Source: Exiguobacterium profundum
Lineage (GTDB): Bacteria; Pseudomonadota; Alphaproteobacteria; Rhodobacterales; Rhodobacteraceae
NCBI GenBank assembly: GCA_013693875.1
Contig: CP059262.1
Coordinates: forward strand, 2,169,176 to 2,174,476
Length of the DNA stretch: 5,301 nucleotides
Direction of reading: 5' to 3'
Within the stretch, counting starts at the first letter, position 1. Each line of letters opens with the position of its first letter. The translations under genes and the position numbers were made by a program. The notes under the pieces are model-generated. The model saw only the letters and a list, made by a program, of their open reading frames with translations, ran no database searches and was not told the DNA's origin. Below are positions 1-5,301 of the stretch, one piece after another.

Positions 1-24
1 GGCGCGTCAAGGGTGGGTCCTGGG

Positions 25-71
25 GCAATTTTCTTTGAAGAAAATTGCAAATTCCTTCGAAGGAATTTGCA
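25..71 (-). terminator. Tandem palindromes at the 3' end of bdhA
   Basis: Two near-perfect hairpins share their GC ends. The first, 47-70, has 11-nt arms (GCAAATTCCTT and its complement) around CG, and bases 46 and 71 extend the pairing. The second, 25-48, has 11-nt arms (GCAATTTTCTT and its complement) around TG. The first begins one base after the bdhA TGA codon on the minus strand. The position fits a transcription terminator or an mRNA 3'-end stabiliser. The A/T-rich arms stand out from the G/C-rich surroundings. There is no separate U-run, although the arms contain T and A tracts, and the symmetry would allow function in both directions. Alternatively this is a copy of a dispersed palindromic repeat. 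Confidence 0.65.
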
Positions 72-843
72 TCACATCGCGGTCCAGCCGCCATCCACGC
101 TGATCGTGGTGCCGGTGACCTGGTCGGCGTAGGGCGAGCAGAGATAGACCACGGTGCCGCCGATCTGTTCCACCGTGGCGAACTGGCGCGAGGGCTGGCG
201 CAGCAGCATGACCTCGCGGATCACGGTCTCGCGGTCCATGTTGTGAACCTTCATCTGATCGGGGATCTGCGCCTCGACCAGGGGCGTCAGCACATAGCCG
301 GGGCAGATGGCGTTGCAGGTGATGCCCTGCCCTGCCGTTTCCAGCGCCACGGTCTTGGACAGGCCGACGACGCCATGCTTGGCCGCGATATAGGCTGACT
401 TGAAGGGTGAGGCGGTCAGGCCATGCGCCGAGGCGATGTTGACGACGCGGCCCCAGCCTTTCGCGCGCATGCCCGGCAGCGCGGCGGCAGTGGTGTGGAA
501 GGCCGAGGAGAGGTTGATGGCGAGGATCAGGTTCCACTTGTCGATGGGAAACTCGTCCACCGGGGCCACATGCTGGATGCCGGCGTTGTTCACCAGGATG
601 TCGCAGCCACCGGCCTGTTCCACCAGCGCGCGGCAGGCCTGGGCATCGGACATGTCGGCGGCGATGTAGCGGGCGCTGACACCATGGCGGGCGCCCAGTT
701 CGGCGGCCAGCGCATGATCTTCGGGGCGGTCGGTGAAGCTGTTCAGCACGACATCGGCGTACCTTCGCCAGTTCCTCGGCCACGCCAAGGCCGATGCCCG
801 AGTTCGATCCGGTGATGACGGCGCGCTTGCCCGTAAGCTGCAT
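72..843 (-). pseudogene. bdhA: D-3-hydroxybutyrate dehydrogenase, one frameshift as read
   Basis: This is a classical short-chain dehydrogenase (SDR) that interconverts D-3-hydroxybutyrate and acetoacetate with NAD+ in the cytoplasm, in polyhydroxybutyrate and ketone-body metabolism. The ATG at 843-841 has AGGAG (857-853) nine bases upstream and starts MQLTGKRAVITGSNSGIG, containing the TGxxxGxG cofactor motif. After repair, NNAG falls at about residues 86-89, N111 and the catalytic S139, Y152 and K156 are present, and the substrate residues Q91, H141, K149 and Q193 match those of characterised HBDHs. The repaired length is 257 aa, normal for the family. The reading frame breaks at about 758-764: after ...EELAK the expected AG-ADVV is replaced by the four bases GTAC, so two bases are missing or one is extra. 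The rest is intact to the TGA at 74-72, which argues for a sequence error or a very recent mutation. Identification is firm; whether the gene is functional is not. Confidence 0.93.
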
Positions 844-852
844 GGGTCTGGA

Positions 853-857
853 CTCCT
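853..857 (-). promoter_or_regulatory. Ribosome binding site of bdhA
   Basis: AGGAG on the minus strand lies nine bases before the ATG at 843. It fixes the bdhA start in the frame that encodes MQLTGKRAVITGS. The longer open frame running to 1016 has no comparable site and no SDR N-terminus. Confidence 0.75.
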
Positions 858-910
858 GCCAATGTTGCGGGCGCAGCATAGTCGAAGGCCGCGGCAAGGC
901 CAGTGGGGAC

Positions 911-928
911 GGCGGGAACCGCCTTTTT
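911..928 (+). terminator. Small GC hairpin followed by five T residues
   Basis: GGCGG-GAA-CCGCC (911-923) is followed directly by TTTTT (924-928), a minimal rho-independent terminator read on the plus strand. It lies between the divergent bdhA and RTX-A starts, 63 bp before the RTX-A ATG. No plus-strand gene ends here. It could block antisense transcription running out of bdhA, or act as an attenuator if RTX-A transcription starts upstream of it. The stem is only five base pairs, so chance is possible. Confidence 0.4.
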
Positions 929-976
929 CCTGCCGCGTTATCCGGGTAGAAACCCGCGGTTCCCGGCTGAACGACC

Positions 977-983
977 GGGGAGG
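977..983 (+). promoter_or_regulatory. Ribosome binding site of RTX-A
   Basis: GGGGAGG lies seven bases before the ATG at 991. It selects this start over upstream codons in the same open frame, which would run back antisense through bdhA. Confidence 0.75.
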
Positions 984-990
984 TGTGTTG

Positions 991-2056
991 ATGTCCCGTG
1001 CCTGGTGGCTTTCCATGTGGTTTTCGGCTGAAACCGATCCGTTTCAGGGCCTTGGCGGCGCGACCTGGATCGCGGGCGAAGGGCCCGATCCCGACAGGAC
1101 AAGTGGCGATTCGCGGGCGGCTGCCGATGCGGGGACACGGGCCGCCGCGTTTGTCCTGACCGGCACGGATGGCGACGATGACCTGTCCGGCACGGAGGGT
1201 AACGATATCGTGCGCCTGCGGGCGGGGAATGACTACTTTGAGGGCATCGGCGGCGCCGACTGGGTGCATGGCGGCGATGGTGACGACCGGCTGGACATCT
1301 GGGGCACGGATGCCGCGACGCTGATCGGTGGCGCTGGCAATGATACCCTGCTTGCCGACGGCGGCGATGACCTTTTGATCGGCGGCAGCGGCAGGGATAC
1401 CCTGGAAGGCGGTCGCGGCAATGATGTGATCTACGGTGGGGACGGCGACGACTGGGCGCATGGCGCCGAGGGCGACGACCGGGTGTACCTGGGCGCTTAA
1501 AACGACGGATGGTCCGACGACATGGGCCATGACTCGGTCTGGGGCGGCGCCGGGGACGACAACCTGCAAACCCTGGGCGATGGCAAGTTCATGTCGGGAC
1601 AGGACGGCAACGACTTCCTGCTTGCGGGCGAAGGCGGCGCGGCGACCCTGTTGGGCGGCGCCAACGACGATGTGCTGTGGTCCGGCAGCGGACCGACGCT
1701 GTGCCGCGGCGGCGATGGCGCGGACCGTCTGATCCTGGGCGGCGGGCAGGATCGCGCCTTCGGCGGCGCCGGGCGGACCGCTTCGTGATCAATGAAGCAT
1801 TCGGCGCCGGGAAGGTCAGCATCGGTGATTTCACGCCCGGCGAGGATTGCCTGGTGTTCGAGTCAGCCCGCGCCATGACCGCCGCCGAAGCCTGGGCGGA
1901 GTTTCGGGCGCATGCCCGCAACGGCGAGGGCGCGTGATCTATGAATCTGCCGACGGCGTATTGGTGCTGGTCCTTGTCGGCGTGACCCTGAGCGACCTGA
2001 GCGCGGCGGATTTCGCGGCATCGACCGGAAATCCCCATGGCGACCTGATCGTCTGA
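991..2056 (+). pseudogene. RTX-A: RTX Ca2+-binding protein, interrupted as read
   Basis: Predicted extracellular Ca2+-binding RTX protein of about 355 aa after repair. A Trp-rich N-terminus (MSRAWWLSMWF, then FQGLGG) without a Sec signal precedes nonapeptide repeats from about residue 55 to 260, for example GGAGNDTLL, GSGRDTLEG, GRGNDVIYG and GDGDDWAHG. The C-terminal ~94 residues (from ADRFVIN, with MTAAEAWAEF, VIYESADG and LSDLSAADF) match the tails of the two RTX genes downstream and probably carry the type I secretion signal. Three lesions are visible. An in-frame TAA at 1498-1500 lies within a GAGND repeat and reading continues in the same frame after it. One G is missing at about 1771-1773 (GCCGGGCGGAC where GCC GGG GCG GAC is expected). 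One G is missing at about 1932-1936, before VIYESADG. The open pieces are 991-1500, 1501-1788, and two shifted pieces ending at 1937 and 2056. The binding partner or enzymatic role, if any, is unknown. Confidence 0.85.
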
Positions 2057-2428
2057 CCGGCTGCGCCCCGCCTGCACCCGCAAGACGGGAAGTCTGCGCA
2101 TTGAACTCGACCCTGGCCAGTACCTTGGCTTGTGTCGGGTTCAACCAGGATGCCCATTTCACGCCATATTCTTGGGTGCCACGCCAGGGTGAGGACGCGG
2201 TGCGGCTTTACCTTGCGTCAAGGGCGTCCAGATAACACACGAATATTGCTACATTTAATTCAAGAGCAACCAACCGCGGCAGAGGGCGGCGCGGATTTTG
2301 GTCCGACGTCGGACATGAAGCCGGTGCGCGCAAAATGGTCGCCATCCGCGCAAATTCTCAACAAATCCTGAAGGCAATCCTGATGTGAGCGGCGGCCACA
2401 GGGGTCGTCCCCTTCTGAAAAGAGAGAG
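2057..2428 (+). other. Intergenic region upstream of RTX-B
   Basis: No convincing gene lies in these 372 bp. The middle (about 2230-2270) is clearly more A/T-rich than the flanks, which suits a promoter region, but I cannot fit a convincing -35/-10 pair. It contains a perfect 14-bp palindrome at 2301-2314 and a repeated CGCGCAAA at 2327 and 2347. I see no terminator with a T-run after RTX-A. An open frame at 2132-2371 has no ribosome binding site and no recognisable composition. Confidence 0.6.
2301..2314. promoter_or_regulatory. Perfect 14-bp palindrome, possible operator
   Basis: GTCCGACGTCGGAC is a perfect inverted repeat with no spacer, 115 bp before the RTX-B start. Its size and position fit the site of a dimeric regulator acting on RTX-B. 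I do not recognise the regulator, and chance cannot be excluded in G/C-rich DNA. Confidence 0.35.
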
Positions 2429-3733
2429 ATGATGGTCCTGTTTGGCTTTCTGACGCAGACCGACACGTCGTTCACCTATCTGAACACCGACGGTGACCTT
2501 GTCACGGTCACTGGCGCCGATTTCACCTATGACCCGCTGAGCGGCGCGCTGTTGACCGGCACGGTGGCGACGATGGCGCTGCGCCACACCGATGGCACCG
2601 TGACCACCACCACGATCCGCGGCATGGCCACCGCGGTGGCGGATCTGGATACGGCCTATGGCGCCGGGCTGTGGCTGGAATCGGCCACCTTCACCTCGAT
2701 CCATGACCTCGTCACCGATACGGTGATGACCCGTGTCGGGGCGGGGTTCTACGAGATCTTCGGCGGCACGCTGGACGACCGGCTGCAGGGCAACACCATC
2801 GCCAACCTGATCGAGGGGGCGCCGGGGACGACACCCTGCTGGGGCCTTTGGCAACGACACGATGTTTGGCCAGGATGGCGACGACGTGCTTCTGGGCGGC
2901 GCCGACCGCGACTCGCTGGATGGCGGGGCGGGCGACGACTTCGTGAACGGCGATTCCGGCAATGACGTGCTGTATGGCCAGGATGGTGCGGACAGCGTGG
3001 TTGGCGAGGCGGGCCATGATGCGCTTTATGGCGGGCTGGGCGACGACACGCTGAACGGCGGCACCAACAACGACACCATCGACGGCGGCGACGGCGCCGA
3101 CCGGTTGTTCGGCACCCATGGCTTCGACCTGTTGCAGGGCGGTCTGGGCACCGACATCGTCTATGGCGGCACGCAGAACGACACGCTTTATGGCGGCGAC
3201 GGCGACGACAGCATGAACGGCGATGCCGGGGCCGACCGGGTTTATGGCGGCGCTGGCGACGACAGCCTGCGGGGCGGTGCCGACGGCGATACCATGGAGG
3301 GCGGCGAAGGCGACGACCTGCTGATCGGCGATGCTTAAGCAACGATTACATCGAAAGCGACGAGGGCAATGACACGGTGCGGGCTAAGCTGGGCGACGAC
3401 ACCCTGCTGGGGCATGGCGGTGACGATGTGCTGTTCGGCGGCACCGGTGCCGACCGCTTCATCTTCTGCGAATGGCATGGCGAGAACCTGGATGTCCGCG
3501 ACTTCGACGTGGCGGCGGATGTCATCGAGTTCTGGCACGACGGCATCATGACCGCGGCCGAGGCGCTGGCGCTGTTCGCCTCGCGCGCCGTGGATACGGC
3601 CGATGGCGTGGTCTATACCGGCGTGAACGACACGCAGGCGAGCGGCACCTCGACCACGCTGCATGTCCTGCTGCGCGGGGTCGAACTGGCTGACCTGACC
3701 GAGACCAACTTCGTGGATACCGTGCTGGCCTGA
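2429..3733 (+). pseudogene. RTX-B: RTX Ca2+-binding protein with beta-rich N-terminal domain, interrupted as read
   Basis: Largest of the three RTX proteins, about 434 aa after repair. The start is the ATG at 2429 or the adjacent ATG at 2432, after the purine run AAAAGAGAGAG. Residues 1-105 (MMVLFGFLTQTD..., many T/V/D residues) form a probable beta-rich domain unlike those of the neighbours and without a Sec signal. FGGTLDDRLQG then opens the repeat region, with about 20 RTX nonapeptides such as GGAGDDFVNG, GGLGDDTLNG and GGDGDDSMNG to about residue 335. The last ~98 residues (ADRFIF, MTAAEALALF, GVVYTG, LADLTETNF) match the shared tail, so a role as a type I secretion substrate is inferred. 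Lesions: one G missing from the run at 2815-2819, a second shift at about 2843-2853 (one base short, or two extra), and a TAA at 3336-3338 where GATGCTTAAGCAAC replaces the expected GAT-GCN-GGC-AAC, shifting the frame. All three lesions lie in the repeats and the tail is intact. Function beyond Ca2+ binding is unknown. Confidence 0.85.
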
Positions 3734-3752
3734 CCGGGCTGGCAGCAGATCG

Positions 3753-3780
3753 GGCGCCGGTCCCTGGGACCGGCGCCTTT
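3753..3780 (+). terminator. Rho-independent terminator after RTX-B
   Basis: A perfect 11-bp stem, GGCGCCGGTCC (3753-3763) and its complement (3767-3777), with a 3-nt loop is followed by TTT GC TT. It starts 20 bp after the RTX-B TGA at 3731-3733. It implies that RTX-B transcription ends here and that RTX-C needs its own promoter or depends on read-through. The T-run is short, but the stem is very strong. Confidence 0.8.
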
Positions 3781-3837
3781 GCTTGCCGCAGTGTCCGGCT
3801 ATGCTGTCCGTGCCCCGGGTCTGGCCGGGGCGCGGTG

Positions 3838-4778
3838 ATGGTGCGTTCATGGGACAGGGTATCCCTCTTTCCGGGCCTGGGGCGGCGGGGCCGACCCGGC
3901 CGAAGTGACCTGGGTTATCGGCAGCGATGGCGACGACCTGTTGCGCGGAACCTCTGGCACGGATGCGATGCTGGGCCTGGTAACCGGGACACGCTGGCGG
4001 GCGGCGCGGGGGCTGACAGCCTGTATGGCGATGATGGTGACGACGATTTGTCCGGCGGCCTGGACGACGACCGGCTTCAGGGCGGCGCAACGGCGATGTC
4101 CTGTCCGGCGGCGGCGGCGACGATGTGCTGGAGGGCGAGGACGGCGCCGACGATCTGCGCGGCGGCAGCGGGTGGGACGGGCTTTACGGCGGCGCAGGCG
4201 ACGACAGCCTGGTCGGCGGCGACGGCAACGATGGGTTGCAGGGCGGTCTGGGCGATGATCACCTTTGGGGTGGTGCGGGCGACGACAGTCTTCTGGACAC
4301 CGAGGGCAACAACCGGTTGTTCGGCGGCGACGGGACCGACATCGTGCAGGCCGGGTCGGGCGACGACCTTCTGTCCGGCGGGGACGGGGCCGACACGCTG
4401 CACGGCGGCACGGGGGCGGATACCGTCCGGGGCGACGCGGGCGACGACCGGCTGATCGGCGGCGGCGGCCATGACCGGCTGTATGGCGGTGCGGGGGCGG
4501 ATGTCTTCGTGTTCAGCGATGCCGACAATGCAATGACCGAGGGCTTGGTCCTGATGGTCGTGGCCGATTTCGTGCAGGGCGACGACCGGCTGATGATCGC
4601 CAACGGCTCGGGCCGCGATGCGGACGAGACCTTTGCGGCCTTCCGCGACAGCGCCGTCCAGACGGCGCGCGGAGTGATCTACACGGATGACCCGGGGCGG
4701 CTGCTGATCCTGGGGCTGGACCTGAACCGCCTGACGGCCGCCGATTTCATCGGCGACGGCGACCCGATCTTCGGCTGA
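3838..4778 (+). pseudogene. RTX-C: short RTX Ca2+-binding protein, frameshifted as read
   Basis: Shortest RTX protein, about 313 aa after repair. The best start is the ATG at 3838 (MVRSWDRVSLFPGLG), with only a weak GGGG seven bases upstream; GTG at 3835 is the alternative. FPGLGGG resembles FQGLGG near the start of RTX-A. Repeats begin at about residue 25 (IGSDGDDLLRG) and run nearly unbroken to about 215, for example GGAGADSLYG, GGAGDDSLVG, GGLGDDHLWG and GGDGADTLHG. The last ~97 residues (ADVFVFS, VADFVQGDDRL, GVIYTDDPG, LNRLTAADF) are the shared tail, ending at the TGA 4776-4778. Three one-base lesions lie near the start: an extra G at about 3878-3884, a missing G at 3979-3980 (LGLGNRD expected), and a missing G at about 4081-4087 (QGGGNGDV expected). 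From about 4088 the frame is open to the end. Likely secreted by a type I system encoded elsewhere; biological role unknown. Confidence 0.84.
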
Positions 4779-5037
4779 CCGCGCGCACACGGCCCCTGCC
4801 CCAGCCTGGCGCGGAGACCGTGCGAGGCTGCGCCACGATCCTGCCACATTCCCGTCCTGCCCAAGCCGCATTGCGGTGGCAGCGGTTGTTTCCGAAAGCG
4901 CGACGACTCTGGCAACGGGGCGGGATTGGACAACACTGCACGGCGACCGCGCGATCTGGCGCTGCCGAAGCGGCAGGCAGGACGACCGGGCGCGGATGAA
5001 AAACGCCACGCGAGGCTTGCTGTTAAGTCGTTGAGGC

Positions 5038-5061
5038 AGGTTTCATACAGGCAAGAAACCT
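5038..5061. repeat. Inverted repeat upstream of the binding-protein gene
   Basis: AGGTTTC (5038-5044) and its exact complement GAAACCT (5055-5061) are separated by 10 bp, giving centres about 17 bp apart. It lies about 55 bp upstream of the putative -35 hexamer. It could be a regulator binding site or a transcript hairpin. There is no T-run directly after it, so a terminator for RTX-C is unlikely. Confidence 0.35.
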
Positions 5062-5115
5062 ATCGAGCAGTGAAGTCTGTATACCCCGTTCACTTGCAAA
5101 GGCCAAGATAAAAGT

Positions 5116-5144
5116 TTGAAAGGACTGGACTTGCGGCCTAGTCT
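5116..5144 (+). promoter_or_regulatory. Possible sigma-70-type promoter
   Basis: TTGAAA (5116-5121), a 17-bp spacer, then TAGTCT (5139-5144) would start transcription near 5151 and give a leader of about 35 nt. The -35 hexamer matches well and the spacing is ideal, but the -10 hexamer is only moderate. Alphaproteobacterial promoters are often divergent, so this is a reasonable guess and not firm. Confidence 0.4.
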
Positions 5145-5168
5145 GCCGGTCAAGAAAACAAGGCGAGC

Positions 5169-5174
5169 GGAGGA
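5169..5174 (+). promoter_or_regulatory. Ribosome binding site of the binding-protein gene
   Basis: GGAGGA lies 11 bases before the ATG at 5186. The spacing is slightly long, but no other start codon in this frame lies nearby, and the encoded signal peptide supports the start. Confidence 0.65.
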
Positions 5175-5185
5175 TTGTTGCGCCA

Positions 5186-5301
5186 ATGACACCGGAGTTT
5201 TTCGCCCACGGACGGGGCATCGCCGTCTCGCTGCTGATGGCCGCGATTCTGTCCCCGGCGGCCTGGGCCGAGCCCTCGCATGGCATAGCTATGTATGGCG
5301 A
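5186..5301 (+). CDS. Periplasmic solute-binding protein family 5, YejA-like, N-terminal part only
   Basis: Only 38 codons are in the window and the gene continues past the right edge. The protein starts MTPEFFAHGRGIAVSLL and has a classic Sec signal: a short basic/polar start, a hydrophobic core (about residues 12-24) and a likely signal peptidase I site after AWA (residues 26-28). The mature start EPSHGIAMYG resembles the HGIAM(Y/H)GEP opening typical of YejA-type oligopeptide-binding proteins of ABC importers (SBP family 5). These deliver peptides to a YejBEF-type permease and ATPase, which would be expected downstream. The assignment rests on this short motif, so another family-5 peptide-binding protein is possible. 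It has its own leader and possible promoter, so it is probably the first gene of its operon and unrelated to the RTX genes. Confidence 0.75.
   Translation, partial: MTPEFFAHGRGIAVSLLMAAILSPAAWAEPSHGIAMYG

Larger units (their letters stand above)
4779..5185 (+). other. Intergenic region between RTX-C and the binding-protein gene
   Basis: No gene is supported in these 407 bp. The first half is G/C-rich and ambiguous. It holds a 6-bp hairpin CTGCCG-AAG-CGGCAG (4962-4976) without a following T-run, and I see no good terminator for RTX-C. The second half, from about 5020, is richer in A/T and looks regulatory, with an inverted repeat at 5038-5061 and a possible promoter at 5116-5144. Short open frames on either strand lack ribosome binding sites and family resemblance. 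Confidence 0.6.

Noticed and set aside
45..398. Plus-strand frame starting MQIPSKEFA
   Set aside because: The start lies inside the terminator palindrome and the rest is antisense to bdhA, with no ribosome binding site. The MQIPSKEF string is the palindrome read from the other side.
7..1569. 520-codon minus-strand open frame spanning bdhA and RTX-A
   Set aside because: It is open because G/C-rich DNA has few stops. Over RTX-A its translation is low-complexity V/A/P sequence. Only its short middle part, about 763-843, is the true bdhA N-terminus.
2132..2371. Possible 79-aa gene before RTX-B
   Set aside because: No ribosome binding site, no recognisable motif, and it overlaps the A/T-rich stretch and the palindrome that look regulatory.
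2862..3338. CRISPR-like periodic repeats in DNA
   Set aside because: The roughly 27-bp periodicity comes from nine-residue RTX repeats. The units are degenerate and coding, with no conserved repeat or unique spacers.
1498..3338. TAA codons as programmed readthrough or selenocysteine/pyrrolysine-like recoding
   Set aside because: The RTX-B stop also shifts the frame, TAA is not a known selenocysteine or pyrrolysine codon, and other simple indels nearby make error the simpler explanation.
4077..5009. 310-codon minus-strand open frame opposite RTX-C
   Set aside because: It is an antisense shadow of the repeats. Its translation is a V/A/Q-rich periodic string typical of the complement of RTX coding DNA.
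5023..5286. Minus-strand 87-aa open frame over the right-hand promoter region
   Set aside because: It is antisense to a clear signal peptide and has no family resemblance.

Overview
The window looks like chromosomal DNA from a high-G+C alphaproteobacterium, most likely of the Rhodobacter/Paracoccus group. This is inferred from G+C of roughly two thirds judged by eye, strong G/C third-position bias, the bdhA sequence and the start of a YejA-type periplasmic binding protein. No RNA gene, CRISPR array, integrase or transposase is visible.

Layout. Positions 25-71 hold two back-to-back A/T-rich palindromes directly after the stop codon of a minus-strand 3-hydroxybutyrate dehydrogenase gene (bdhA, 72-843), which carries one frameshift near its 5' end. 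A 147-bp divergent spacer follows. Three plus-strand genes then encode proteins built from Ca2+-binding RTX nonapeptides (GGxGxDxUx): RTX-A (991-2056), RTX-B (2429-3733) and RTX-C (3838-4778). After a 407-bp spacer with a possible promoter, the first 38 codons of a Sec-exported peptide-binding protein run off the right edge.

RTX cluster. Once repaired, the three proteins are about 355, 434 and 313 residues long. They share a C-terminal module of about 95 residues after the repeats, so they look like paralogues exported by type I secretion. None has a Sec signal. No ABC exporter, adaptor or acyltransferase gene is in the window, so the exporter must lie elsewhere. RTX-B has its own beta-rich N-terminal domain of about 105 residues. 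RTX-A and RTX-C share a short F-x-G-L-G-G N-terminal start. A strong rho-independent terminator separates RTX-B from RTX-C.

Sequence integrity. Every complete gene is broken as read. I count about ten lesions. Most are one-base losses or gains in G or T runs, and reading resumes in perfect register with family-typical sequence. Two are TAA stops in the same unusual GCTTAA context. Errors in the sequence explain this better than decay of four adjacent genes, but the sequence alone cannot prove it. The hexamer GCCGGC is almost absent, and three of the lesions sit exactly where GCCGGC would be the natural codon pair. This may point to a DNA-modification or restriction effect.
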